Positions 53,179 through 61,808 of a DNA stretch of 64,000 nt are shown one piece after another. This stretch comes from CBDANZ01 sp965197865 (GTDB lineage: Bacteria > Acidobacteriota > Vicinamibacteria > Vicinamibacterales > CAVVIG01): positions 186,001 to 250,000 of the forward strand of contig CBDANZ010000002.1 in assembly GCA_965197865.1 (NCBI GenBank), read 5' to 3'. A model generated the notes under the pieces. It saw only the letters and a program-made list of their open reading frames with translations. It did no database searches and was not told the DNA's origin. The translations under genes and the position numbers were made by a program. Position 1 is the stretch's first letter, and each line of letters starts with the position of its first letter.

Positions 53179-53247
53179 GTGCGTCGCCTTTTGGCGTTCA
53201 AGGGGATAGCCCTCAGCGGGTTACTCGCGCTAGTCACCGCCTTGTAG
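53179..53247 (+). CDS. Tiny frame encoding a signal-peptide-like 22-mer
   Basis: GTG 53179 to TAG 53245 encodes MRRLLAFKGIALSGLLALVT plus two residues, a positively charged start with a hydrophobic stretch. It lies 12 bases after the promoter-like sequence. It may be the remnant of an exported protein, a leader peptide, or chance. Confidence 0.25.
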   Translation: MRRLLAFKGIALSGLLALVTAL

Positions 53248-53353
53248 CGGGTCTGAACCCTTGTCATGACGGTATCGACGAAGGAACACGACACTACGGA
53301 TTATGACGAGGCAGGGATACAGGGATAATGACGAGGCAGCGAAAGGAGACAGT

Positions 53354-54670
53354 ATGAAGTTCGGATCGAGGCGGATGATTCCTGCCACCGCTGGGGTGCT
53401 GATGGCGTGGCTAATCGGCGTCGCGTTCACCGGAAGCGGGAGCGCGACCTCCACATCATCATCGGTAGCTTCCTCTAATCAGTCGATTGAGAAGAGTGGG
53501 GACGGGGCGGTCCTCCCACTTTCCACTTTTCAGTCAATTGAGAAGAGTGGGGACGGGGCGGTCCTCCCACTTTGCGGCAGTGCCGCGTTCGCGTCCCCAA
53601 GCATCCAGGGTGGGGCAGGCGACAAACCGCTGATGTCCGAAGAGGTCTTCGAGAACATCCAAGTGCTCGACGGAATTCCCGTGGACGAATTTATGGCGAC
53701 GATGTCGATCTTTTCGTCCTCCCTGGGCATGTGCTGCAACGAGTGTCATGCCGGCGGCCAAGACTGGGTCACCGACGTCGCACCTAAGCGGACCGCACGC
53801 GTCATGGTGGAGATGACGGATAACATCAATCAGGACTTCTTCGGGGGACGACGGGTCGTGACCTGCTGGAGTTGCCATCGTAGCGGCTATCCGCCGCCGG
53901 TCGTGCCCTCTTTGGATCTAATGTACGGCCCGCCGCCCCAAAGTCGTTGGGATGATGAACTCCGCGAGCAACAGCCCAGGTTTACTCCTCCAGACGAGAT
54001 TTTTGACAAGTATATTCAGGCGACAGGCGGGGCCGGGCCGGTGGCCAAGCTCACGAGCTTTGTGGCTAAGGGGACGATGGGAGGATATGGGGGGGGACAG
54101 CAGGGGACGTTCGAAGTTTTTGCCCAGGCCCCGAATCAGCGCTCTCTGGTCGTCCACTGGCTAGATGGGGACCGGACTCTCACCTATGATGGCCGTGCCG
54201 GTTGGGAAGCGTCGCCCATCACAGCGGTGCCAGTATTGACATATACCAGAGGGGAGTTGGACCGGGTCAGGCTGGATGCGGAGCTGTCTTTTCCTGGGGG
54301 GATCAAGGAAGTTCTCACCGATTGGCGCAGCCAGCTCGGCTTGATCGAGGATCGGGCTGCGCCCAGGGTCCAAGGAACCAGCGCTTCGGGGTCTTACGCA
54401 AATCTATTTTTCGACCAGCAGTCGGGCCTGTTGTCGCGCGTGGTGTTCTATACCAGCACGCGGGTCGGCGACAATCCGACGGAGATTGACTACGGCGATT
54501 ATCGCGAGGCTGCCGGCGTCATGATCCCGTTCCGCTGGACAGCGAGATGGACAGGTGGCTGGGATACGTATCAGATAACCGACCTACAGCCGAATGTCCA
54601 GATTGACCCGGCCCAGTTCGCCAGACCGGATCCGGTAGAGGGAAGGCCCGGGAGCCGGATCCCTCTATGA
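53354..54670 (+). CDS. Photosynthetic reaction centre cytochrome c-like protein
   Basis: A 438-residue exported protein. After the signal (VLMAWLIGVAFTGSG) come two copies of a 17-residue repeat (QSIEKSGDGAVLPLSTF). A reaction-centre cytochrome domain follows: VFENIQVLDGIPVDEFMATM, SLGMCCNECHAG and GRRVVTCWSCHRSGYPP, two heme sites. The C-terminal 200 residues (YIQATGGAGPVAKLTSFVAK, LTYDGRAGWEASP, FRWTARWTGGWDTYQITDLQ) resemble an outer-membrane lipoprotein-sorting-like barrel. Such proteins occur widely in non-photosynthetic Acidobacteria, so photosynthesis need not be implied. ATG 53354 has an AAAGGAGAC site. Confidence 0.85.
   Translation: MKFGSRRMIPATAGVLMAWLIGVAFTGSGSATSTSSSVASSNQSIEKSGDGAVLPLSTFQSIEKSGDGAVLPLCGSAAFASPSIQGGAGDKPLMSEEVFENIQVLDGIPVDEFMATMSIFSSSLGMCCNECHAGGQDWVTDVAPKRTARVMVEMTDNINQDFFGGRRVVTCWSCHRSGYPPPVVPSLDLMYGPPPQSRWDDELREQQPRFTPPDEIFDKYIQATGGAGPVAKLTSFVAKGTMGGYGGGQQGTFEVFAQAPNQRSLVVHWLDGDRTLTYDGRAGWEASPITAVPVLTYTRGELDRVRLDAELSFPGGIKEVLTDWRSQLGLIEDRAAPRVQGTSASGSYANLFFDQQSGLLSRVVFYTSTRVGDNPTEIDYGDYREAAGVMIPFRWTARWTGGWDTYQITDLQPNVQIDPAQFARPDPVEGRPGSRIPL
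53480..53573. repeat. In-frame tandem repeat of 51 bases
   Basis: Two 51-base units (17 codons each) begin CAGTCGATTGAGAAGAGTGG and contain GACGGGGCGGTCCTCCCACT. The low-complexity, palindrome-like text resembles an intergenic dispersed repeat more than coding sequence, yet the 51-base length keeps the frame. Confidence 0.75.
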
Positions 54671-54719
54671 CAGCAAGGCCGAGGAGAGCGGTATCCGGTA
54701 GCTGACACACATCAGGTAT

Positions 54720-54795
54720 TGGTGGACGGCAGGAGGCTCGAACTCCCGACCTCGGCGTTGCGAACGCCGCGCTCTCCCAACTGAGCTAGCCGCCC
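54720..54795 (-). tRNA. tRNA-Ala (CGC)
   Basis: On the minus strand the acceptor GGGCGGC pairs with GCCGTCC, the anticodon loop TTCGCAA gives anticodon CGC, the T arm GGTCGGGAGTTCGAGCCTCC is regular, and CCA is encoded. Confidence 0.95.
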
Positions 54796-54804
54796 ACGCG
54801 TGTG

Positions 54805-54827
54805 GTAGCGCAGGTCTTCAGACCTGC
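54805..54827. repeat. REP-like palindrome
   Basis: GTAGCGCAGGTCTTCAGACC with a final TGC is identical to the copy at 27568. It lies ten bases beyond the tRNA-Ala 5' end. Confidence 0.75.
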
Positions 54828-54849
54828 CGCGACCTTTCAGTCTAGCACG

Positions 54850-54981
54850 ATGGCGGACGCGATCTCGCCCGCCATCGTCGCCCGCCGTCTCGACAAGACC
54901 GTCGGCAAGCGGAAGACCGTCCCGAAAGATCTCGGTCTGCTCCTGACTGCACGGGCGCTCAGCGTGACGTTTGGGAATTAG
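54850..54981 (+). CDS. Short open frame, possible fragment
   Basis: A 43-residue frame (MADAISPAIVARRLDKTVGK onward) runs to TAG 54979, overlapping the frr stop by a few bases on the other strand. I recognise no family. It could be the end of a lost gene. Confidence 0.2.
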   Translation: MADAISPAIVARRLDKTVGKRKTVPKDLGLLLTARALSVTFGN

Positions 54982-55550
54982 CGGGGGCGCAACAGCTCCG
55001 CGTCCTTTCTTGTCCGCAGCTCGTCGATCTGCTTGATGTGGCTGTCTGTGATCTTCTGAACCTCGTCGAGGCCCTTCTTCTCATCGTCTTCTGAGATCTC
55101 GTGATCCTTGAGCAGCTTCTTCAGCCGCTCGTTGGCGTCGCGGCGCACCTGGCGCACGGTGTTGCGGGCTTCCTCGGTCAGCTTGTGGACGTGGCGCGAC
55201 AGCTCCTTGCGCCGTTCGTCGGTGAGCGAGGGGATCGGGATCCGGATAATCTTGCCGTCGTTCGACGGGTTCAGGCCGAGATCCGAGGCGCGGATGGCCT
55301 TTTCGATGGGGCCAAGCTGCGACGGATCGAAGGGCTGCGCCACGATCAGCGTCGGCTCGGGCACCGAGAAGCCGGCAAGCTGATTGAGCAGCATTTTCGT
55401 GCCGTAGGCTTCGACGTGCACGCTGTCGAGAATGGTCACCGATGCCCGCCCTGTGCGCACACCACCGAGCTCGTGGCGCACGTGCTCGAGCGCGCCGTGC
55501 ATCCGCTTGTTAACTTCGGCGTGCAGACTTTTCAGATCACTCACATCCAT
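54978..55550 (-). CDS. frr: Ribosome recycling factor
   Basis: Frr splits post-termination ribosomes with EF-G. The 190-residue protein has the family pattern ALEHVRHELGGVRTGRASVT, PEPTLIVAQPFDPSQLGPIE, IRIPIPSLTDERRKELSRHV and EISEDDEKKGLDEVQKITDS. It is the last gene of the rplM-rpsI-rpsB-tsf-pyrH-frr run. Confidence 0.97.
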   Translation of the reverse strand: MDVSDLKSLHAEVNKRMHGALEHVRHELGGVRTGRASVTILDSVHVEAYGTKMLLNQLAGFSVPEPTLIVAQPFDPSQLGPIEKAIRASDLGLNPSNDGKIIRIPIPSLTDERRKELSRHVHKLTEEARNTVRQVRRDANERLKKLLKDHEISEDDEKKGLDEVQKITDSHIKQIDELRTRKDAELLRPR

Positions 55551-55594
55551 CCGGGCGCCTCATTGCAATTTGAGGATTTCAGGATTTCTAGCGT

Positions 55595-56317
55595 TCACGC
55601 CGTCACCAGCGACCCGACTGCCTCTCCCCTGACGGCGCGTCTGATGTTATTCGGCGTCCGCATATTGAAGACGAGGATCGGTAGGCGATTGTCCATGCAC
55701 AGCGAAATGGCGGTGGCGTCCATGATTTTCAGGCGCTGCTCGAGCACCTGGAGGTAGGAAATGCGATCAAACCGCGTGGCGCGAGGGTTCACCAGGGGGT
55801 CGGCGTCGTAGATGCCGTCGACCTTGGTGGCCTTGAGGATCACGTCGGCCTTGATTTCCATCGCACGAAGCGCCGCGGCCGTGTCGGTGCTAAAATACGG
55901 ATTGCCGGTGCCGCCGCCGAAGACCACCGCGCGGCCCTTTTCGAGGTGTCGAATGGCGCGGCGGCGGATGAATGGCTCGGCGACCGCCCGCATCTCGATC
56001 GCCGTGACGACGCGTGTCACGACGCCCTGTTGATCGAGCGCATCCTGCAGCGCAAGCGCGTTGATCACGGTCGCCAGCATGCCCATGTAGTCGGCGGTGC
56101 CGTGGTCCATGCCTCGGGCGCTGGCGGTGCGGGCTCGAAAGATGTTGCCGCCGCCGATTACGATTGCCGTCTCCACCCCCATACCCTGGATTTCTGAAAC
56201 GTCCTTCGCGATCTGCGTGGCCACAGCCGGATCGATGCCGTAGGCTTGGTCGCCCATGAGAGCCTCACCGGAGAGCTTCAACAGGATTCTCTTGTAGGCG
56301 AGAGCAGGAGAGGACAT
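55595..56317 (-). CDS. pyrH: UMP kinase
   Basis: PyrH phosphorylates UMP to UDP. The 240-residue protein has KRILLKLSGEALMGDQAYGI, IVIGGGNIFRARTASARGMD, RRAIRHLEKGRAVVFGGGTG, NPYFSTDTAAALRAMEI and ICMDNRLPILVFN-type end (LCMDNRLPILVFNMRTPNNI). ATG 56317 is chosen; an upstream extension has no family match. It sits between tsf and frr, as in most bacteria. Confidence 0.97.
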   Translation of the reverse strand: MSSPALAYKRILLKLSGEALMGDQAYGIDPAVATQIAKDVSEIQGMGVETAIVIGGGNIFRARTASARGMDHGTADYMGMLATVINALALQDALDQQGVVTRVVTAIEMRAVAEPFIRRRAIRHLEKGRAVVFGGGTGNPYFSTDTAAALRAMEIKADVILKATKVDGIYDADPLVNPRATRFDRISYLQVLEQRLKIMDATAISLCMDNRLPILVFNMRTPNNIRRAVRGEAVGSLVTA

Positions 56318-56457
56318 CGAACCGAGATTATAGATCAGCCTTCGTTCTTGGTTCCTCGTTCTTCGCCCGTGGCTGGTACCGGTCCTCGGTGCGCTCCAAG
56401 AACTGAGAACCAAAGGCAGACGAAGGACCAGGGACCAAGAACAGAGGACGACGAGCG

Positions 56458-57324
56458 TTAGATCGTTTCGCCGACTTTCAGCCGTGTGAACCGTGCGATT
56501 GTCACGGCCGCCCCAAGCGCCTTCGTCGAGGCCGCGACGAGATCGGCCACGGTCATCTTCGGATCGCGAATGGACGCCTGATCGGGTAGCACGACCTGGG
56601 CGTAGAAGCTGCGGAGCTTGCCGTCGACAGTCTTGTCGATCACGTTCGGTGGCTTGCCCGACCCGTCCATTTGGGCGCGATAGATTGATCGTTCCCTTTC
56701 CAGCACGGCGGCCGGAATAGCTGTACGCGACAGGTACGTGGGGTTCGCGGCGGCGACCTGCATCGCGATTTCCTTGACGAGCCTCGTGAATGCCTCGCGT
56801 GTAGCGATGGCCGGCGTCACCCCTGCGAACTCGACCAGGACGCCGATCTTGCCGCCCATGTGGATGTACTGGCCGACGTAGCCCTGGCCTGCGTAGCGGA
56901 GGAAGCGAGGCACCGCCATGTTCTCGCCGAGCCTGCCAATCGCTGCGGCGATGCGCTGCTGAATCGGCCCGCTCGGATCACGCAACCAGGCATCGGTCGC
57001 GTTCTCGCCCGCCTTTTCGATTTCGGCGAGGACATCCTGTACGAGCCACTGGAAGTCGTCAGTGCGCGCCACGAAGTCGGATTCGCAATTCACTTCGACG
57101 ACCGTTCCGCTCGAATGGTCGGGCGACGCGGCAAAGCCAATCAGACCCTCGGTCGTCGCCCGCCCGGCCTTTCTGGCCGCGCTCGCGAGCCCTTTCTTGC
57201 GGAGGATCGTTGTGGCCTCGTCGAAGTTGCCGCTGGCTTCCTCGAGCGCGACCTTACAGTCCATCATCCCCGCGCCAGTCTGGTCGCGGAGCTTCTTCAC
57301 GTCGAGGGCAGCAATGGTGGGCAA
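56458..57324 (-). CDS. tsf: Elongation factor Ts
   Basis: EF-Ts exchanges GDP for GTP on EF-Tu. The 288-residue protein has the N-terminal UBA-like LRDQTGAGMMDCKVALEEAS and EATTILRKKGLASAARKAGR, then VVEVNCESDFVARTDDFQWL and GGKIGVLVEFAGV. The start is an unusual TTG at 57324; no in-frame ATG lies near. It is 17 bases after rpsB. Confidence 0.96.
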   Translation of the reverse strand: MPTIAALDVKKLRDQTGAGMMDCKVALEEASGNFDEATTILRKKGLASAARKAGRATTEGLIGFAASPDHSSGTVVEVNCESDFVARTDDFQWLVQDVLAEIEKAGENATDAWLRDPSGPIQQRIAAAIGRLGENMAVPRFLRYAGQGYVGQYIHMGGKIGVLVEFAGVTPAIATREAFTRLVKEIAMQVAAANPTYLSRTAIPAAVLERERSIYRAQMDGSGKPPNVIDKTVDGKLRSFYAQVVLPDQASIRDPKMTVADLVAASTKALGAAVTIARFTRLKVGETI

Positions 57325-57341
57325 GAGAACTACTGTGGCCG

Positions 57342-58148
57342 TTAGGCAGAGGCCGGGGCGGCTTCGCGGGTGCGGCGTGCGGGACGGACGCCGCGCCGCG
57401 TCTCATCGGCGCCGTCCGAGGTGTCGTCGGCCGCCTGGCGGGCCGCTTCGGCCTCGACCGACTGCCTCATGTCGCGGCCCGCGAGTACCGCATCGGCAAT
57501 CCTCGACGCAAACAAGCGGATGGCCCGCAGCGCATCGTCGTTGCCGGGAATGACGAAATCCACCTCATCGGGATCGCAATTCGTGTCGACGACGCCGAGC
57601 ACAGGAACCTTGAGCCTGCGCGCCTCGTCGACCGCAATCTTTTCCTTCTTGGTGTCGACGACAAACACCGCGTCGGGCAGCCGCGTCATCCCGCGGATGC
57701 CTTCGAGGTTCTTCTGGAGCTTCCGGCGCTCTTTCTCGTTGCGCGCCACTTCCTTCTTTGAGAGCGTGTCGTAGCGGCCGTCGGTCGCCATCATCTCGAC
57801 GTCACGGAGCCGGCCGAGGCTGCGCTGAATGGTGGCGAAGTTGGTCAGCAGGCCTCCGAGCCACCGCTCGTTCACGTAAAACATGCCGCAGCGCTGTGCC
57901 TCTTCGGCGACGACATCCTGTGCCTGCCGCTTGGTCCCGACAAAGAGAATCGTCTTGCCGGCGGCGGCGAGATTAGTGATGAACTCTTCGGCTTGCTGGA
58001 GCAGCTTCACTGTCTTGCCCAGGTCGATGATATAGATGCCGTTGCGTTCGCCGAAGATGTACTCTTTCATCTTCGGGTTCCAGCGCTTCGTCTGGTGGCC
58101 GAAGTGAGCGCCAGCCTCCAGCAGATCCTTCATCGCGGTTGCGGCCAA
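57342..58148 (-). CDS. rpsB: 30S ribosomal protein S2
   Basis: S2 is recognised by MKDLLEAGAHFGHQTKRWNP, MKEYIFGERNGIYIIDLGKT, TILFVGTKRQAQDVVAEEAQ and PVLGVVDTNCDPDEVDFVIP. The TTG at 58148 sits four bases after a GGAGG site and gives MAATAMKDLL; ATG 58133 is also possible. The C-terminal tail, rich in Ala, Arg and Thr, is longer than usual. The gene begins 14 bases after the rpsI stop. Confidence 0.96.
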   Translation of the reverse strand: MAATAMKDLLEAGAHFGHQTKRWNPKMKEYIFGERNGIYIIDLGKTVKLLQQAEEFITNLAAAGKTILFVGTKRQAQDVVAEEAQRCGMFYVNERWLGGLLTNFATIQRSLGRLRDVEMMATDGRYDTLSKKEVARNEKERRKLQKNLEGIRGMTRLPDAVFVVDTKKEKIAVDEARRLKVPVLGVVDTNCDPDEVDFVIPGNDDALRAIRLFASRIADAVLAGRDMRQSVEAEAARQAADDTSDGADETRRGVRPARRTREAAPASA

Positions 58149-58161
58149 ATAATCCTCCACG

Positions 58162-58554
58162 CTATCTCTTGCTGAACTGGAAGCGCTTCCGCGCACCAGC
58201 CATTCCGTACTTCTTGCGCTCCTTGGCGCGTGCGTCGCGGGTGAGGAACCCCTCGTTCTTCAGGCGCTTGCGCAGCTCCAGGTTGTACTCGACCAAAGCG
58301 CGCGCGATGCCAAGCCGTACGGCGCCCGCCTGGCCCGAGACCCCGCCGCCGGCCACCGTCGCCAGAATGTCGAACTTGTCGGTTGTTTCGGTGAGGACCA
58401 ACGGCTGACGAATCTGGGCGCGGATCGCTTCGCTGGGGAAGAAGGCTTCGAACGTCCGGTAGTTGATAGCGATGGCCCCTGTGCCGGGCCGGAGAAATAC
58501 GCGGGCGGTCGATGTCTTGCGACGCCCGGTGCCATAGTACTGGACGGCTGGCAC
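58162..58554 (-). CDS. rpsI: 30S ribosomal protein S9
   Basis: The 130-residue protein has the S9 pattern YYGTGRRKTSTARVFLRPGT, GGGVSGQAGAVRLGIARALV and the basic end RDARAKERKKYGMAGARKRF-QFSKR. It follows rplM by two bases, as in the universal L13-S9 pair. Confidence 0.98.
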   Translation of the reverse strand: MPAVQYYGTGRRKTSTARVFLRPGTGAIAINYRTFEAFFPSEAIRAQIRQPLVLTETTDKFDILATVAGGGVSGQAGAVRLGIARALVEYNLELRKRLKNEGFLTRDARAKERKKYGMAGARKRFQFSKR

Positions 58555-58556
58555 CG

Positions 58557-58994
58557 TTACGCGACCTCAAGCTTGGAAGGTTGTTGCGCCGTGTGCGGGT
58601 GATCCGGACCGGCGTACACGTTCAGCTTGCGGTACATCACGTCGCCGAGCTTCGTCTTGGGTAGCATGCCGCGCACGGCTTCTTCGACGAGCCGCTCGGG
58701 CCGGCGTTGTCGCACGAGGCGAGCTCGCTCTTCGCGCAGGCCGCCTTCGTAGCCGGAATGCTGGCGGTAGATTTTCTGATCTTCCTTGCGGCCGGTTAGT
58801 TTGACTCTCGCGGCATTGACGACGACTACGTGGTCGCCGGTGGCGAGGAAGGGCGTAAAGGTCGGCTTGTGTTTGCCCTGCAGCAGCCGCGCGGCGGCCG
58901 TCGCGATGCGCCCGAGCACCCGGCCATCGGCATCGATGACGTGCCAGCGGCTGTTCCTTGCTCCGTGACCGGCCGGGGGGATGAACGTAGACAT
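58557..58994 (-). CDS. rplM: 50S ribosomal protein L13
   Basis: L13 is recognised by WHVIDADGRVLGRIATAAAR, LLQGKHKPTFTPFLATGDHV, VVVNAARVKLTGRKEDQKIY, AVRGMLPKTKLGDVMYRKLN and VYAGPDHPHTAQQP. It is the first gene of the operon. The 145-residue length is normal. Confidence 0.97.
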   Translation of the reverse strand: MSTFIPPAGHGARNSRWHVIDADGRVLGRIATAAARLLQGKHKPTFTPFLATGDHVVVVNAARVKLTGRKEDQKIYRQHSGYEGGLREERARLVRQRRPERLVEEAVRGMLPKTKLGDVMYRKLNVYAGPDHPHTAQQPSKLEVA

Positions 58995-59423
58995 TCTTCA
59001 TTTACCTGCGGGCACTCGGGATCCGCGCCGCGAACGATGCCCGGCCAAACCATTGTGAGGGGATCTCGTCGTGACCCGCCTGACGGCGGAAGCCCTACTA
59101 GGACTTCGCGGCGTCCGGCTCTCGCCGGACCATACCCAACTAGGTCCGGCCTGCTCAGGCAACGGTAAACGCCAATGATACGGGGGCTTCCGGGTAGTGT
59201 CAAGCCTCGCGGATACTTCGTCCGATAAACACCGCGAGGTTTCCTGTGCCGTCGGTCCATTTCGTAATCACGTAACGGAACCGTAAGTCGGCTGATCCGC
59301 GATGATCCGTCCCCGATCGCAGATTTCGTCGTCAGTGCGCCGAAATTCGCACGTCACAGCCGGCCGAGGAGTGGTACTGGCCTTGCGCAGTTTGGCGCGG
59401 CCTCCTACTGTAAGGAACAACTC
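58995..59423. other. Divergent control region between rplM and pilM
   Basis: This 429-base spacer must hold the rplM-operon and pil-operon promoters. It contains short palindromes (CTTCCGCCGTCAGGCGG near 59089, GTCCGGCTCTCGCCGGAC near 59114) that would lie in the 5' leader of the rplM transcript and might act in autoregulation. An AAGGAAC site lies before pilM. Confidence 0.45.
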
Positions 59424-60486
59424 GTGTTTAGTCTCAAGAAGAGCAAAGCGGTCGTGGGCCTCGACATCGGCTCGAGCGCCGTCAAGGCTGTCGAGTTGAA
59501 GGCGACCGGTAAGGGCTTCAAGGTGGTCGCCTTCAGCATCGAAGCCGTACCGCCCGACAGTATCGTCGACGGAGCGATTATCGACAGCAGCGCCGTCGCC
59601 GACGCGATCCACCATGTGTTCGGCAACACCGCCTTCAAGACGAAAGAGGTCGCCGCGTCGCTGTCGGGTAACGCGGTCATCGTCAAGAAGATCAGTCTGC
59701 CGGTGATGACTGAAGGCGAGCTCGCCGAGTCGATCTACTGGGAGGCCGAGCAGTACATCCCGTTCGACATCCAGGACGTGAACCTCGATTACCAGATCCT
59801 CGACGCGGGCACAGGGGCCGATTCGAAGGGCACGATGGACGTCCTGCTCGTCGCCGCCAAGAGAGAAGATCTCGGACTACACGAACGTCATCTCTCAGGC
59901 GGGCCGCGTGCTCGTGATCGTGGACGTTGATGCGTTCGCGCTCCAGAACGCCTACGAGCGCAATTACGGCCCGTCTGCCGACGAGGTCGTCGTCTTGCTC
60001 AACGCCGGCGCGAGCGCCATCAATATCAATATTGTGAGCGGCGATCAGTCGCTCTTTACGCGAGACATCTCGATTGGCGGAAACGCCTACACCGAGGCGG
60101 TCCAGAAGGAGCTGAACCTGCCCTTCGACAGCGCCGAGCAGGCGAAGAAGGGCCATCCGATGGACGGGGTCACGTTTAAAGACGTCCGCCCGATGCTTCA
60201 CGCGATGACTGAGAACGTCTTGCTCGAGATCCAGAAGACGTTCGATTTCTTCAAAGCGACGGCCTCGTCGGATCGCATCGACCGGATTCTGTTGAGCGGT
60301 GGCGCCTCATCGGTCGACGGGTTCGCGCAGGCGCTCGAACATCGCTTCGGCGCGTCGGTGGAGTCGTTCGATCCGTTCCGGAGGATCGCGTTCGACGCGG
60401 CGAAGCTTGGAGTCACCGACGAACAGCTGGTGCCGACCGCCGCCGTTGCCGTCGGTCTCGCGCTGAGAAGGGCGGGGGACCGATGA
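59424..60486 (+). pseudogene. pilM: Type IV pilus assembly protein PilM, one-base frameshift
   Basis: PilM is the cytoplasmic actin-like component that links PilN to the pilus motor. The first part reads KAVVGLDIGSSAVKAVELKA, TKEVAASLSGNAVIVKKISL and YWEAEQYIPFDIQDVNLDYQ. After LLVAAKRE the frame slips at about 59862, and KISDYTNVISQAGRVLVIVD is found in another frame, continuing AFALQNAYERNYG, GNAYTEAVQKELNLPFDSAE and ILLSGGASSVDGFAQALEHR. Restoring one base (GAAG to GAAAG) joins them into about 353 residues. Since the rest of the operon is intact, sequencing error is quite possible. Start GTG 59424; stop overlaps pilN. Confidence 0.85.
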
Positions 60487-61115
60487 TCCGAATCAATCTC
60501 CTTTCTGGCGAGCGCAAAGCCGCGAAAACAAAGATCGCCTTTCAGGCGGGCCAGAAAATCACCGCCGCTTGCACGCTGATTCTGGTTGGGGCCGGATTGT
60601 TCATCGGCTGGAGGTACTGGAGTCTCAACAGGGAATCGGCGCGCCTCGACCAGGAGATCGCGAGCGCTCAAGGAGAAACCGCGCGTTTGCAGTCGATCAT
60701 CTCGGAGGTGCAGGAGTTCGAGCAACGCCGGGCGCAGTTGCAGGAGCGCGTCGCGCTCATCGAGCAGCTCCGGAGGGATCAAACGGGTCCAGTGCACATG
60801 CTTGACGAGATCAGCCGCGCGCTGCCCCCGTCGCTGTGGCTCACCGGTTTGAGACAAGGCGCGACACCCAATGAAGTGGTCATCGACGGCAGAAGCACGA
60901 CGCAGACCGGCGTGTCCGATTTCGCCGCCAACCTTGAAGCCTCGGGGTACTTCAAGCGATCGGTCGACATCGTAAGCACGCAGGTCGAGACCATCACCCA
61001 GCCACCAGGGGAGCTGGTCCGATTCAGCGTTGGCGCAGTTTTTCAGCAGATCGGCAACGCCGCCCGGACTTCGCCGCAGGCTCCGGTGCCTGGGGCCGCG
61101 AGACCGGGCGGCTAG
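60483..61115 (+). CDS. pilN: Type IV pilus assembly protein PilN
   Basis: The start IRINLLSGERKAAK is the PilN cytoplasmic peptide that binds PilM. One membrane segment (ITAACTLILVGAGLFIGWRY) and a coiled coil (ARLDQEIASAQGETARLQSI) follow. The periplasmic end contains SRALPPSLWLTGLRQGATPN and EASGYFKRSVDIVS. It overlaps pilM by four bases (ATGA). The 210-residue length is normal. Confidence 0.92.
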   Translation: MIRINLLSGERKAAKTKIAFQAGQKITAACTLILVGAGLFIGWRYWSLNRESARLDQEIASAQGETARLQSIISEVQEFEQRRAQLQERVALIEQLRRDQTGPVHMLDEISRALPPSLWLTGLRQGATPNEVVIDGRSTTQTGVSDFAANLEASGYFKRSVDIVSTQVETITQPPGELVRFSVGAVFQQIGNAARTSPQAPVPGAARPGG

Positions 61116-61175
61116 CTAAAGCTATGGGGTACATGCCCCGATAGGCTGAGTGGATAACGACCTCACAAAGAACAA

Positions 61176-61805
61176 ATGGATATGAGCCTCGTGAAATTAC
61201 CTTGGTACGCGCAGATCGGCACGTTCCTCGTGATCGGGATCGCGGCCACGGGTGTCTTCATGTGGTACTACGAGAGGCCCGTGCGCGAGGGTATGCAATC
61301 GCGCGTCGCGCAGCTCACAGAGCTGCGCGGCACCATCGCCAAAGGGCTTGCCACCGCCAAGCAGCTCCCGCAGTTTCGCGCTGAGGTGGATGACCTCGAG
61401 AACCGCCTGGGCAGCTTGCGTGCTGTCCTGCCGGACGAGAAAGACACGGCGGATCTGTTACGTCGGATGCAGACCGTGGCCACGCAGTCGAACCTGACGA
61501 TCAAGAGCTTCAGGCCTGCTCCGACTGTTACGAAACAGCTTCATGCGGAGTGGCCGATCGCGATCGAGCTCGAGGGCACGTATCACAACCTCGCGCTCTT
61601 TTTCGACCGCGTCGGCAAGTTTACGCGCATCGTCAACATCAGCGGCGTCGATGTGACGGCCAAGGCCATGCCGGATCCGACCACGTCGATCCAGGCCAAG
61701 TGCGTGGCCACCACGTTCGTGCTGCTCGAACAGCCGGCGCCTCCGAAACTGGGCGCTAAACTGGCGGCAGGCGCCGCGGCGGCCACCGCCAAGACGGCGG
61801 CATGA
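61176..61805 (+). CDS. pilO: Type IV pilus assembly protein PilO
   Basis: PilO pairs with PilN in the inner membrane. The protein has a short N-terminus, a membrane segment (IGTFLVIGIAATGVFMWYYE), a coiled coil, then LLRRMQTVATQSNLTIKSFR, IAIELEGTYHNLALFFDRVG and FTRIVNISGVDVTAK. The C-terminal Ala-rich tail is variable. ATG 61176 or 61182 could be the start. Confidence 0.92.
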   Translation: MDMSLVKLPWYAQIGTFLVIGIAATGVFMWYYERPVREGMQSRVAQLTELRGTIAKGLATAKQLPQFRAEVDDLENRLGSLRAVLPDEKDTADLLRRMQTVATQSNLTIKSFRPAPTVTKQLHAEWPIAIELEGTYHNLALFFDRVGKFTRIVNISGVDVTAKAMPDPTTSIQAKCVATTFVLLEQPAPPKLGAKLAAGAAAATAKTAA

Positions 61806-61808
61806 GCG

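Noticed and set aside
53354..54670. Evidence for phototrophy from the reaction-centre-type cytochrome
   Set aside because: No reaction centre, bacteriochlorophyll or carotenoid genes are present, and this domain is known from many non-phototrophic Acidobacteria-like genomes.
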